Assembly (NCBI RefSeq): GCF_001442535.1
Contig: NZ_CP013141.1
Coordinates: 1,117,602-1,181,601, forward strand
Length of the DNA: 64,000 bases
Origin: Lysobacter antibioticus
Lineage (GTDB): Bacteria > Pseudomonadota > Gammaproteobacteria > Xanthomonadales > Xanthomonadaceae
Reading direction: 5' to 3'
Below, piece by piece: positions 27,449-36,521 of the stretch. The stretch's first letter is position 1; each line of letters begins with the position of its first letter. The notes under the pieces are model-generated. The model worked only from the letters and a program-made list of their open reading frames with translations. It searched no databases and was not told where the DNA came from. The position numbers and the translations under genes are program-made.

Positions 27449-29077
27449 TCAGCCGAGCTTGCGGGCGGTGTTGATGACGTTGACGCCGTTGAAGCGCGCC
27501 GTGCTGGAACCGTGCGAGACCGCCGAGACCTGGCCCGGCTGGCCCTTGCCGTCGAAGAACGAGCCGCCGAGGCGGTAGTCGCTTTCGTCGCAGACCGCGA
27601 CGCAGGAATTCCAGAATTCCGGGGTGCGGATCTGGTAGGCCACGTCTTCGAGCATGCCGGTGATCTTGCCGTTCTTGATCTCGTAGAACAGTTGGCCGCC
27701 GAACTGGGCGTTGTAGCGCTGCTGGTCGATCGAGAAGGAGCCGTCGCCGACGATGTAGATGCCGTTCTCGACGTCCTTGATCATGTCGGCGACGCTGAGC
27801 TTGTTCTTGCCCGGCGCCAGCGACACGTTGGCCATGCGCTGGAACTGCACGCTCGACCAGGAGTCGGCGTAGCAGCAGCCGTCGGATTCGCTCTTGCCCA
27901 GGATGTGGGCCTGGTCGCGGATGGTCTGGTAGTCGACCAGGATGCCGTCCTTGATCAGGTTCCAGCGCTTGGTCTTGACGCCCTCGTCGTCGAAGCCGAC
28001 CGCGCCGAGGCTGCCCTGCTGGGTCTTGTCGGCGAACACGGTGACCTGGTCGCTGCCGTACTTGAAACCGCTCTTGACCTTGTCGACGGTGGCGAAACTG
28101 GTGCCGGCGAAGTTGGCCTCGTAGCCGAGCACGCGGTCGAGTTCGAGCGGATGGCCGATCGATTCGTGGATGGTCAGCCAGGTGTGCGAGGGGTCCAGCA
28201 CCAGGTCGTACTTGCCCGGCTTGACCGAGGGCGCGGTGAGCTTCTGCCGCGCCTGCTTGGCGGCGGCGACCGCGTCTTCGAGCATGTCGTAGGAATTGCT
28301 GTAGTTGACTACGCCGTTCGGCGATACGGTCTTGCCCGAGGCGGCGCCGTCGAGGTATTCGAAGCCCATGCCCATCGGCGAGGACAGGCCTTCGCGGGTG
28401 CGGAACTTGCCGCTGGCCTTGTCGATCGCGGTGATCGTCATCGGCGTCCAGATGCGGTGCACGTCCTGGTCGATGTAGGAGCCGTCGGTCGAGGCGAAGT
28501 ATTTCTGCTCGTTGACCAGGAACAGCATCGAGTTGACGAAGTCGGCGCCGGCCTTGACCGCGGCGGCGTTGACGCCGAGCAATAGGTCGACCTTGTCCTT
28601 GATCGGCACTTCCATGGCGTTCTTGCGAATCGGCGTCTTCCACGCCACCTCGCCCACGCCCGGGGTCTTGGCCAACACCACCGGCTGGGTCTGGGTCTTG
28701 GAGTTCGCGCGCGCGATCGCGGCGGCCTGTTGCGCCGCCTCGGCCACGCTCTTGGCGTTCAGCTGGTTGGTCGCGGCGAAGCCCCAGGCACCGTTGACCA
28801 GCACACGGATGCCGATGCCGGTCGACTCGGTATTGACCACGTTCTGGACCTTGTCCTCGCGGGTGATGACGAACTGGCGCAGATAACGGCCGATGCGCAC
28901 ATCGCAGTAGCTCGCGCCCGCGCCTTTCGCCGCGGTCAGCGCGGTGTCGGCGAGTACTTTCTTCTTGGCCACGTCCAGCGGCGTCAACAGGGCTTCGGCG
29001 GCGATCGCGCTGCCGTAGGGAATCATCAGCCCGGCGATGCCGAGCCCCGACATGGTCAGGAAGTTGCGTCTATCCAC
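27449..29077 (-). CDS. Tat-exported TldD-like metalloprotease (copy 2)
   Basis: 542 residues from GTG 29077, giving the Tat signal VDRRNFLTMSGLGIAGLMIPYGSAIAAEA. The zinc motif HESIGH is at 304-309, followed by GHPLELDRVLGYEANFAGTSFA. Long stretches are identical or nearly so to copy 1 (24301-25926), so the pair arose by duplication, with PmbA now between them. It is the first gene of the nine-gene minus-strand group. The upstream 547-base spacer holds a REP pair and a 14-bp palindrome. Confidence 0.92.
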   Translation of the reverse strand: MDRRNFLTMSGLGIAGLMIPYGSAIAAEALLTPLDVAKKKVLADTALTAAKGAGASYCDVRIGRYLRQFVITREDKVQNVVNTESTGIGIRVLVNGAWGFAATNQLNAKSVAEAAQQAAAIARANSKTQTQPVVLAKTPGVGEVAWKTPIRKNAMEVPIKDKVDLLLGVNAAAVKAGADFVNSMLFLVNEQKYFASTDGSYIDQDVHRIWTPMTITAIDKASGKFRTREGLSSPMGMGFEYLDGAASGKTVSPNGVVNYSNSYDMLEDAVAAAKQARQKLTAPSVKPGKYDLVLDPSHTWLTIHESIGHPLELDRVLGYEANFAGTSFATVDKVKSGFKYGSDQVTVFADKTQQGSLGAVGFDDEGVKTKRWNLIKDGILVDYQTIRDQAHILGKSESDGCCYADSWSSVQFQRMANVSLAPGKNKLSVADMIKDVENGIYIVGDGSFSIDQQRYNAQFGGQLFYEIKNGKITGMLEDVAYQIRTPEFWNSCVAVCDESDYRLGGSFFDGKGQPGQVSAVSHGSSTARFNGVNVINTARKLG

Positions 29078-29358
29078 GAGATTGTTCCGCCGTTGTGGGC
29101 CCGATCGGCAGTGCTGGTTGCCGCCGCAAGGCATGGATGAAAGTCACCTCTCGGAATGTGCGCAGTGCTTGCACGGGCAGTCAAGTGCCGGGAGACAGTG
29201 ACTCGCGATGCCGCCGTTGCGCCGATCGGGGTTGCCGATACGAGACGCTTGGCGCAGCGATTCATCTTATTTCGCGGTATTTCGCGTCCGTTGCCGACCG
29301 CCCTTGCGTGTCGTCGCGACTGCGCGAGGCGACATTGCTGCAGTGCACCTGGGCCAAC

Positions 29359-29372
29359 AGTCATGCATGACT
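29359..29372. promoter_or_regulatory. 14-bp palindrome AGTCATGCATGACT
   Basis: A perfect palindrome in the spacer between the divergent TldD group and the kynurenine cluster, followed after four bases by a second GTCATG. Such a site could be an operator for either direction; no regulator gene adjoins. The rest of 29078-29624 holds only the REP pair. Confidence 0.3.
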
Positions 29373-29448
29373 TTGGTCATGTCCGTGCGCCACGGACCGG
29401 ATCGGCAAAGTCGGAGGCATCGTTATTCGTTCGCGAGGGTCTTCAGAC

Positions 29449-29523
29449 TAGGAGCGGCGCGAGCCGCGACCGCGCCATCCGGCCTGCGACGCCCCTGCGA
29501 GGTCGCGGCTCGCGCCGCTCCTA
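29449..29523. repeat. Inverted pair of REP-like repeats
   Basis: Copies at 29449-29474 (plus) and 29501-29523 (minus) face each other 26 bases apart, the same head-to-head layout as at 7279-7370. They lie upstream of the semialdehyde dehydrogenase gene. Confidence 0.85.
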
Positions 29524-29624
29524 CCCCGAAAGCGCACGCCATCCGGACGCCGCCGTCACGGAACCGCGACCTGCCGCCGCCCGGCGCTATGGGCGCTGCC
29601 GCGCCCACGCGTTAAGCTTGGCGC

Positions 29625-31052
29625 ATGCACAGATTCCGGCACTGGATCGACGGCCAGGCGCGCGATGCGGCCGGCGGTCGTTGGCTCGATGTCCACGACC
29701 CCGCCAATGCGCAAGCGTATGCGCAGGTCGCAGCCGGCGACGCCGCCGACGTCGAGCTCGCGGTCGCCGCGGCCCAGGCTGCGTTCCCGGCCTGGTCGGC
29801 TCTGCCGCATAGCGAACGCGCGCGCTGGCTCGAAGCATTGGCCAGCGCGTTGGAAACGCGCCTGGAAGACTTCGCCCAAGCCGAATCGCGCGATGCCGGC
29901 AAGCCGATCCGGCTCGCCCGCGAGGCCGAGATCCCGCGTGCGGTCTCGAACCTGCGCTTCTTCGCCCATGCCGCAACCCAGTTCGCCAGCGAATCCCACC
30001 ACGGCCAGGCCGGGCTCAACTACACCTTGCGCGCGCCGCTCGGGGTGGTCGCGACGATCTCGCCGTGGAACCTGCCGCTGTATCTGTTCACCTGGAAGAT
30101 CGCCCCGGCGCTCGCGGCCGGCAACACCGTGGTCGCCAAACCGTCCGAAGTGACCCCGGCCACCGCCAGCCTGCTCGGCGAGCTGGCCGCGCAGATCGGC
30201 TTCCCGCGCGGCGTGCTCAACATCGTCCACGGCCTCGGCCCCGAGGTCGGCGAAACCCTGGTCCGGCACCCGGCCGTGCGCGCGATCTCCTTCACCGGCA
30301 GCACCGCGGTCGGCCAGCGCATCGCCGGCATTGCCGCGCCGCTGTTGCGCAAGGTCTCGCTGGAGCTCGGCGGCAAGAACCCGACCCTGGTGTTCGCCGA
30401 CAGCGATTGGCGCGCCAATCTCGACACCCTGATGCGCTCGGCGTTCCAGAATTCCGGGCAAATCTGCCTGTGCGGCTCGCGCCTGCTGATCGAGCGCTCG
30501 ATCTACGACGAAGTCCGCGACGCCCTGGTCGAACGCGCCCAGGCGCTGAAGATCGGCGAGCCCGCCGACGAAGCCACCTCGCTCGGCCCGCTGGTCTCCC
30601 AGGCGCATTACGACAAGGTCCTGGCCGCGCTCGAACGCGCGCGCGGCGAAGGCGGCCGCGTGCTGTGCGGCGGCCATGCCCTGGACCGACCCGGCTGGTA
30701 CGTGGCGCCGACCCTGATCGAAGGCCTCGGCCCGGATTGCGCGAGCAACCGCGAAGAGATCTTCGGCCCGGTCGTGACGCTTCAAGCGTTCGACGACGAC
30801 GCCCAGGCTCTGGCCCTGGCCAATGCCGGCGACTACGGCCTGTCTGCGTCGGTCTGGACCCGCGACCTCAACCGCGCCCATCGCCTCGCCGCGCAATTGC
30901 GCGTCGGCATGGTCTGGGTCAACACCTGGCTGCAACGCGACCTGCGCACGCCGTTCGGCGGCGTCGGCGCGTCGGGCCTCGGCCGCGAAGGCGGCGCCGA
31001 GGCCATGCGTTTCTTCACCGACGCCAAGAACGTCGGCCTTCACCTGGGATGA
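29625..31052 (+). CDS. 2-aminomuconate/2-hydroxymuconate semialdehyde dehydrogenase
   Basis: 475 residues of the aldehyde dehydrogenase superfamily. The NAD-binding region (TISPWNLPLYLFTWKIAPALAAGNTVVAKPSE), catalytic Glu (LELGGKNP) and catalytic Cys (FQNSGQICLCGSRLLI) are intact. The C-terminal RDLRTPFGGVGASGLGREGG is typical of hydroxymuconic/aminomuconic semialdehyde dehydrogenases. With ACMSD and a RidA-type deaminase downstream, the natural role is oxidation of 2-aminomuconate semialdehyde to 2-aminomuconate in 3-hydroxyanthranilate catabolism. It is the first gene of the cluster; the next starts seven bases after its stop. Confidence 0.9.
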   Translation: MHRFRHWIDGQARDAAGGRWLDVHDPANAQAYAQVAAGDAADVELAVAAAQAAFPAWSALPHSERARWLEALASALETRLEDFAQAESRDAGKPIRLAREAEIPRAVSNLRFFAHAATQFASESHHGQAGLNYTLRAPLGVVATISPWNLPLYLFTWKIAPALAAGNTVVAKPSEVTPATASLLGELAAQIGFPRGVLNIVHGLGPEVGETLVRHPAVRAISFTGSTAVGQRIAGIAAPLLRKVSLELGGKNPTLVFADSDWRANLDTLMRSAFQNSGQICLCGSRLLIERSIYDEVRDALVERAQALKIGEPADEATSLGPLVSQAHYDKVLAALERARGEGGRVLCGGHALDRPGWYVAPTLIEGLGPDCASNREEIFGPVVTLQAFDDDAQALALANAGDYGLSASVWTRDLNRAHRLAAQLRVGMVWVNTWLQRDLRTPFGGVGASGLGREGGAEAMRFFTDAKNVGLHLG

Positions 31053-31059
31053 CCGTTGT

Positions 31060-31725
31060 ATGACCCCGTTGCACGACCTGCTTGAACGAAACCGCGAATG
31101 GTCCGAGCGCATCAGCGCCGAGGACCCGGAGTTCTTTGCCCGCCTCTCGCGCCAACAGGCGCCCGAATACCTTTGGATCGGCTGCTCGGATTCGCGCGTG
31201 CCGGCCAACCAGATCATCGACATGGCCCCGGGCGAGGTCTTCGTCCATCGCAACATCGCCAACGTCGTGGTCCATACCGATCTCAACTGCCTGTCGGTGA
31301 TCCAGTTCGCGGTCGACGTGCTCAAGGTCAAGCACATCCTCGTCGTCGGTCACTACGGCTGCGGCGGCGTCCATGCCGCGTTGCACGGGCACCGTCTCGG
31401 CCTGGCCGACAACTGGATCCGCCACGTCGGCGACGTCGCCGACAAGCACGTGGCCTGCATCTCGCATGCCCATGCCGAGGAGCGACACGACCGTTTGTGC
31501 GAACTCAACGTGATCGAGCAGGTGCAGAACCTCAGCCTGACCACCATCGTCCGCGATGCCTGGGCGCGCCAGCAGCCGCTCGCCGTGCACGGCTGGGTCT
31601 ATAGCCTGCGCAACGGCCGCGTCCACGACACCGGCATGAACATCGACAGCTTCGAAGCGCTGCAGGACACCTACGAGCGCGCCGTCGCCACGGTGCACTC
31701 CACCCACGGCGGTTCGCCGCGATGA
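31060..31725 (+). CDS. Beta-class carbonic anhydrase
   Basis: 221 residues from ATG 31060. Zinc ligands C42, H98 and C101 and the catalytic dyad D44/R46 (CSDSR, GHYGCGG) are all present, as in E. coli Can-type enzymes. It interconverts CO2 and bicarbonate in the cytoplasm. Its position is unusual: it lies between the semialdehyde dehydrogenase and the deaminase, overlapping the latter by ATGA, so it is part of the kynurenine-cluster transcript. Handling CO2 released by ACMSD is a reasonable inference. Confidence 0.93.
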   Translation: MTPLHDLLERNREWSERISAEDPEFFARLSRQQAPEYLWIGCSDSRVPANQIIDMAPGEVFVHRNIANVVVHTDLNCLSVIQFAVDVLKVKHILVVGHYGCGGVHAALHGHRLGLADNWIRHVGDVADKHVACISHAHAEERHDRLCELNVIEQVQNLSLTTIVRDAWARQQPLAVHGWVYSLRNGRVHDTGMNIDSFEALQDTYERAVATVHSTHGGSPR

Positions 31726-32180
31726 GCGGCGGCGGCATCAGCGCCGCCAAGGCGCCGCGGCCGGTCGGCCTGTACCCGCATGCGCGCCGGGTCGGCGAGC
31801 TGCTGTTCCTGTCCGGGATCGGCCCGCGCGATGCCGCCAGCAACGCCATCCCCGGCAACGTCCACGACGCCGAAGGCCGCCTGATCGCCTACGACATCGA
31901 GCTGCAATGCCGCTCGGTGTTCGCCAACGTCCGCGCCGTGCTCGAAGCCAGCGGCGCCGGCTGGGACGACCTGGTCGACGTGACCGTGTACCTGACCGAC
32001 ATGGCCCGCGATTTCACCGCCTATAACGCGGTCTGGGCCGAGTATTTCCCCGACCTCGAACGCGCGCCGTGCCGTACCACGCTCGGCATCACCGCGCTGC
32101 CGACGCCGATCGCCATCGAACTCAAATGCATCGCCGCCTTCGCCCCGCAGCGGAACGGCGCACCGCCCGAGGGCACGTGA
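31722..32180 (+). CDS. RidA family protein, probable 2-aminomuconate deaminase
   Basis: 152 residues, YjgF/RidA fold: LLFLSGIGPRD, IELQCRSVFANVRAVLEASGAGWDDLVDVTVYLTDM, YNAVWAEYFPDLERAPCRTTLGITALPTPIAIELKCIA. Position between the dehydrogenase and 3-HAO matches the AmnD/NbaF-type 2-aminomuconate deaminase, which makes 4-oxalocrotonate. The start overlaps the carbonic anhydrase stop, and its own TGA abuts the ATG of 3-HAO. A general enamine/imine deaminase is the alternative reading. Confidence 0.85.
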   Translation: MSGGGISAAKAPRPVGLYPHARRVGELLFLSGIGPRDAASNAIPGNVHDAEGRLIAYDIELQCRSVFANVRAVLEASGAGWDDLVDVTVYLTDMARDFTAYNAVWAEYFPDLERAPCRTTLGITALPTPIAIELKCIAAFAPQRNGAPPEGT

Positions 32181-32711
32181 ATGCTTCCTGGACCGATCAA
32201 CCTCAATCAATGGATCGACGAACACCGGCACCTGCTCAAGCCGCCGGTCGGCAACAAGGTGATCCACCTCGGCGACTTCATCGTCATGGTGGTCGGCGGC
32301 CCTAACCAGCGCACCGACTATCACTGGGACGAAGGCCCGGAATGGTTCTACCAGCTCGAGGGCGAGATGGTTCTGCGGATCCAGGAGGATGGGGCTGTGC
32401 GCGACATCCCGATCCGCGCCGGCGAGACCTTCCTGCTGCCGCCGCGCGTGCCGCATTCGCCGCAGCGCATGCCCGACTCGATCGGCCTGGTGATCGAGCG
32501 CAAGCGCCTGGAGCACGAAGACGACGGTCTGATGTGGTACTGCGAGCGCTGCAATCACAAGCTGTACGAAGAGTTCTTCCATTTGCACGACATCGAAGCC
32601 GATTTCCCGCCGGTGTTCGAGCGTTTCTATTCCTCGCGCGAACATCGGACCTGCATGGACTGCGGCCATCTGAACCCGGCGCCGGGCCGCTACGTGATGC
32701 CCGACACCTGA
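32181..32711 (+). CDS. nbaC: 3-hydroxyanthranilate 3,4-dioxygenase
   Basis: 176 residues, cupin fold, full bacterial length. Catalytic Fe(II) ligands H48, E54 and H92 are present ([23 protein letters not shown]). The second, rubredoxin-like iron site is also intact (CERC in the middle, CMDC near the end). It opens the ring of 3-hydroxyanthranilate to 2-amino-3-carboxymuconate semialdehyde, which either cyclises to quinolinate for NAD or is drawn off by the ACMSD encoded seven bases downstream. Confidence 0.97.
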   Translation: MLPGPINLNQWIDEHRHLLKPPVGNKVIHLGDFIVMVVGGPNQRTDYHWDEGPEWFYQLEGEMVLRIQEDGAVRDIPIRAGETFLLPPRVPHSPQRMPDSIGLVIERKRLEHEDDGLMWYCERCNHKLYEEFFHLHDIEADFPPVFERFYSSREHRTCMDCGHLNPAPGRYVMPDT

Positions 32712-32718
32712 GGCGACG

Positions 32719-33729
32719 ATGCTCAAGATCGACACCCACGCTCACTACCTGCCGCGCGACTGGCCCGACCTGGCGCGCAAGTACGGCGACGAGCGCTTCC
32801 CGGTGATCCACCACACCGACGACGGCCGCCATCGCATCTACAAGGACGGCAAGTTCTTCCGCGAGATCTGGTCGAAGACCTGGGACCCGCAGGAGCGCAT
32901 CGACGACTACGCGCGCTTCGGCGTGCAGGTGCAGGTCATCAGCACCGTGCCGGTGATGTTCAGCTATTGGGCCAAGGCCAACCAGGCCCTCGACCTGCAC
33001 CAGGCGCTCAACGACCACATGGCGCAGGCCTGCCGCGACTACCCGCGCCACTACGCCGGCATCGGCACGGTGCCGCTGCAGTCGCCGCGCCTGGCGGTGC
33101 AGGAGTTGGAACGCTGCATGGACCAGCTCGGCCTGCAGGGCTGCCAGATCGGCAGTCACGTCAACGACTGGAACCTCGACGCACCGGAGCTGTTCGAGTT
33201 CTTCCAGGCGGCCAGCGACCTCGGCGCGGCGATCCTGGTGCATCCCTGGGACATGATGGGCACGCCGAGCATGCCGAAGTACTGGCTGCCGTGGCTGGTC
33301 GGCATGCCGGCCGAGCAATCGCGCGCGGCCTGCTGCCTGGTGTTCGGCGGCGTACTCGAACGCCTGCCGAAGCTGAAGATCTGCCTGGCCCACGGCGGCG
33401 GCAGTTTCCCCTACACCATCGGCCGCATCGAACACGGCTTCAACATGCGTCCCGACCTGGTCGCGACCGACAACCCGCGCAACCCGCGCGATTACCTCAA
33501 CCAGTTCTACTTCGATTCCTGGGTCGCCGATCCGCGCGCGCTGGAATACCTGCTCGACACCTGCGGCGTGTCGCGGGTGATGCTCGGCACCGACTACCCG
33601 TTCCCGCTCGGCGAACAGACGCCCGGCGCCGGCATCGCCTCGCTCGACCTGCCGCCGGCCGATCAGGCCCGGCTGTATCACGGCACCGCGCTGGAATGGC
33701 TCGGGCTGTCGAAGTCGCGCTTCGAGTGA
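32719..33729 (+). CDS. 2-amino-3-carboxymuconate-6-semialdehyde decarboxylase (ACMSD)
   Basis: 336 residues of the amidohydrolase superfamily. Zinc ligands: H7 and H9 (DTHAH), a His in ILVHPWDMMG and D292 (LGTDYPFPLG). The segment HGGGSFPYTIGRIEHGF is typical of ACMSD. It releases CO2 from the 3-HAO product to give 2-aminomuconate semialdehyde, committing the pathway to catabolism instead of quinolinate. It lies directly downstream of 3-HAO. Confidence 0.95.
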   Translation: MLKIDTHAHYLPRDWPDLARKYGDERFPVIHHTDDGRHRIYKDGKFFREIWSKTWDPQERIDDYARFGVQVQVISTVPVMFSYWAKANQALDLHQALNDHMAQACRDYPRHYAGIGTVPLQSPRLAVQELERCMDQLGLQGCQIGSHVNDWNLDAPELFEFFQAASDLGAAILVHPWDMMGTPSMPKYWLPWLVGMPAEQSRAACCLVFGGVLERLPKLKICLAHGGGSFPYTIGRIEHGFNMRPDLVATDNPRNPRDYLNQFYFDSWVADPRALEYLLDTCGVSRVMLGTDYPFPLGEQTPGAGIASLDLPPADQARLYHGTALEWLGLSKSRFE

Positions 33730-33807
33730 GCGCTCGTCGCCGACGCCGCCACGCGTACGCGTGAACCCTCGTCTCTCATCACCGCTCCACGTTCCCAGGC
33801 CGTTCCC

Positions 33808-35097
33808 GTGACCGATCTGTCGTCCCCCGCCCATGCCGCCGCGCTCGACGCCGCCGACCCGCTGCCGACCCTGCGCAGCGAATTCCTGATTCCCCGCCAC
33901 GGCGACGACGAGCAGGCCTATTTCGTCGGCAACTCGCTCGGCCTGCAGCCGCGCGGCGCACGCGCACACGTCGAAGAGGTGCTGGACAAGTGGGCGATGG
34001 AAGCGGTCGAAGGCCACTTCACCGGTCAGGCGCAGTGGATGCCGTATCACGAACTGGTGCGCGACCCGCTCGCGCGGCTGGTCGGCGCCCACCCGGGCGA
34101 AGTGATCGCGATGAACTCGCTGACCGCCAACCTGCACCTGATGATGGTCAGCTTCTACCGGCCGACCCGCGAACGCCCGGCGATCCTGATCGAAGCCGGT
34201 TCGTTTCCGTCGGACCGCTACGCCGTCGCTTCGCAGATCGCCTTCCACGGTTTCGACCCGGTCACCGACCTGATCGAGGTCGAGCCCGACGAACCCGGCG
34301 GGCTGATCTCGATGGCCACCATCGAACGCGCCATCGCCGAGCACGGCCCGCGCCTGGCCCTGGTGCTGTGGCCCGGCGTGCAGTACCGCAGCGGCCAGGC
34401 CTTCGACTTGCCGGCGATCGTGCGCCTGGCGCATGCGCAGGGCGCGCTGTGCGGCTTCGACCTCGCCCACGGCGTCGGCAACCTCGAACTGCAGTTGCAC
34501 GACAGCGGCGTCGACTTCGCGGTATGGTGCCACTACAAGTACCTGAACTCCGGTCCCGGCGCGGTCGCCGGCTGTTTCGTCCACGCACATCACGCCCGCA
34601 CCGACCGACCGCGCTTCGCCGGCTGGTGGGGCCACGAAACCTCGACCCGCTTCCGCATGGGCCCCGATTTCGTTCCGACCGCCGGCGCCGAAGGCTGGCA
34701 GCTGAGCAACCCGCCGATCCTCGGCCTCGCCCCGCTGCGCGCGTCGCTGGACCTGTTCGACCGGGTCGGCATGCCCGCCCTGCGCGAGAAGTCCCGGCGC
34801 CTGACCGGTTACCTGGAAGCGCTGATCCGCGAGCGCCTCGCCGATACGCTCGACATCGTCACTCCCGCCGACCCGGCGCAACGCGGCTGCCAGCTGTCGT
34901 TGCGGGTGATCGGCGGTCGCGGCCTGCGCGGCCGCGCCGCCGGCCGCGACCTGTTCGACTACCTCGCCGGCAACGGCGTGCTCGGCGACTGGCGCGAGCC
35001 CGACGTGATCCGGATCTCGCCGGCGCCCTTGTACAACACCCACGCCGACGTGCTGCGCTTCGCACGGGCGGTGGAAGCCTGGAGGGACACGGCTTGA
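33808..35097 (+). CDS. kynU: Kynureninase
   Basis: 429 residues from GTG 33808. PLP-dependent fold type I enzyme with the lysine in the context WCHYKYLNSGPG (K244). Other family marks are NSLGLQPRGARAHVEEVLDKW, SLTANLHLMMVSFYRPT, GFDLAHGVGNLELQLHDSGVDFAVW and RFAGWWGHE. It cleaves 3-hydroxykynurenine to 3-hydroxyanthranilate and alanine. It lies between ACMSD and kynurenine monooxygenase. Confidence 0.96.
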   Translation: MTDLSSPAHAAALDAADPLPTLRSEFLIPRHGDDEQAYFVGNSLGLQPRGARAHVEEVLDKWAMEAVEGHFTGQAQWMPYHELVRDPLARLVGAHPGEVIAMNSLTANLHLMMVSFYRPTRERPAILIEAGSFPSDRYAVASQIAFHGFDPVTDLIEVEPDEPGGLISMATIERAIAEHGPRLALVLWPGVQYRSGQAFDLPAIVRLAHAQGALCGFDLAHGVGNLELQLHDSGVDFAVWCHYKYLNSGPGAVAGCFVHAHHARTDRPRFAGWWGHETSTRFRMGPDFVPTAGAEGWQLSNPPILGLAPLRASLDLFDRVGMPALREKSRRLTGYLEALIRERLADTLDIVTPADPAQRGCQLSLRVIGGRGLRGRAAGRDLFDYLAGNGVLGDWREPDVIRISPAPLYNTHADVLRFARAVEAWRDTA

Positions 35098-35146
35098 ACC
35101 TGCATCGCCCACCGTCCCTCATCGCCGCCAGCAAGGACCCGACTCC

Positions 35147-36517
35147 TTGAACGACACTGCAAACCCCAAGCACATCACCATCATCGGCGCCGGCCTCGCC
35201 GGCGCCTTGCTCGCCACCCTGCTGGCGCGGCGCGGTTGGGAGGTCGATGTCTACGAGAAGCGCGGCGACCCGCGCCTGAAGGGCTATCAGGGCGGGCGAT
35301 CGATCAATCTCGCCCTGGCCGAACGCGGCCGCCATGCGCTGCGCCTGGCCGGGGCCGACGATGCGGTCATGGCGCAGGCGGTGATGATGCGCGGGCGCAT
35401 GGTGCATTTCCTCGACGGCCGCACCGACCTGCAGCGCTACGGACGCGACGACAGCGAAGTGATCTGGTCGGTGCACCGCGGCGAGTTGAATCTGATCCTG
35501 CTGCAGATCGCCGAGGACGCCGGCGCCCAGTTGCACTTCCACCGCGGCCTGCAATCGGTCGATTTCGACGGCCGGCTGGCGGTGTTCCACGACGACCGCG
35601 ACGACAGCGCGCACGAGATCGTGTTCGACAGTCTGGTCGGTGCCGACGGCGCCGGCTCGGCCCTGCGCGGGGCGATGAAACAAGCGGTGGAATTGGGCGA
35701 ACGCACCGAATTCCTCGGCCATTCCTACAAGGAACTGGAGATCCCGCCCTCGCCCGACGGCGGTTTCAGCATCGAGCCGAACGCCCTGCACATCTGGCCG
35801 CGCGGCCGCTACATGTGCATCGCCCTGCCGAACGACGAACGCACCTTCACCGTTACCCTGTTCCTGCCCAACGAAGGCGACCCCAGCTTCGAGACCGTGC
35901 GCAACGGCGCCGATGCGCGCGCCCTGTTCGAGCGCGACTTCGCCGATGCGGTGCCCTTGATCCCGCAACTCGAACAAGACTTCGAGCGCAACCCGGCCGG
36001 CCTGCTCGCCACCTTGTACCTCGACCGCTGGCACCTGGACGACCGCGCCGTGCTGCTCGGCGACGCCGCCCACGCGATGGTGCCGTTCCATGGCCAGGGC
36101 ATGAACTGCGCCTTCGAGGATTGCGTCGCCCTGGCCGAGCGCCTGCTCGCCGACGACGATCGCGCCGCCGCCTTCGCCGCGTTCCAGGCCGAGCGCCTGC
36201 CGAGCGCGCGCGCGATCCAGGCGATGGCGCTGGAAAACTATCTGGAAATGCGCGACCGCGTCGACAACGACGACTACCTGCTGCAACGCGCCCTCGAACA
36301 CGAACTCGCCGAACGCCATCCCGAGCGCTTCATGCCGCGCTACGCGATGGTGACCTTCCACCGCATGCCTTACGAAGTGGCCTATGCCCGCGGCCTGCAA
36401 CAACGCGAGCTGCTGGTCGAACTGACCCGCGGCCACGACAGCCTGGCCAGCCTCGACTGGCCGGCGGTCGATGCGCTGGTGCGCGAGCGTTTGTCGCCCT
36501 TGCCGGCGGACGAGTGA
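35147..36517 (+). CDS. kmo: Kynurenine 3-monooxygenase
   Basis: 456 residues from TTG 35147, with AAGGAC ten bases upstream; no better start exists before the FAD motif. FAD-binding IIGAGLAGALLATLLARRGWEVDVYEKR, the KGYQGGRSINLALAERGRHAL substrate-site region and GDAAHAMVPFHGQGMNCAFED are conserved. It hydroxylates kynurenine using NADPH and O2. The two upstream steps, tryptophan dioxygenase and formamidase, are not in the window. Confidence 0.95.
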   Translation: MNDTANPKHITIIGAGLAGALLATLLARRGWEVDVYEKRGDPRLKGYQGGRSINLALAERGRHALRLAGADDAVMAQAVMMRGRMVHFLDGRTDLQRYGRDDSEVIWSVHRGELNLILLQIAEDAGAQLHFHRGLQSVDFDGRLAVFHDDRDDSAHEIVFDSLVGADGAGSALRGAMKQAVELGERTEFLGHSYKELEIPPSPDGGFSIEPNALHIWPRGRYMCIALPNDERTFTVTLFLPNEGDPSFETVRNGADARALFERDFADAVPLIPQLEQDFERNPAGLLATLYLDRWHLDDRAVLLGDAAHAMVPFHGQGMNCAFEDCVALAERLLADDDRAAAFAAFQAERLPSARAIQAMALENYLEMRDRVDNDDYLLQRALEHELAERHPERFMPRYAMVTFHRMPYEVAYARGLQQRELLVELTRGHDSLASLDWPAVDALVRERLSPLPADE

Positions 36518-36521
36518 TCCC

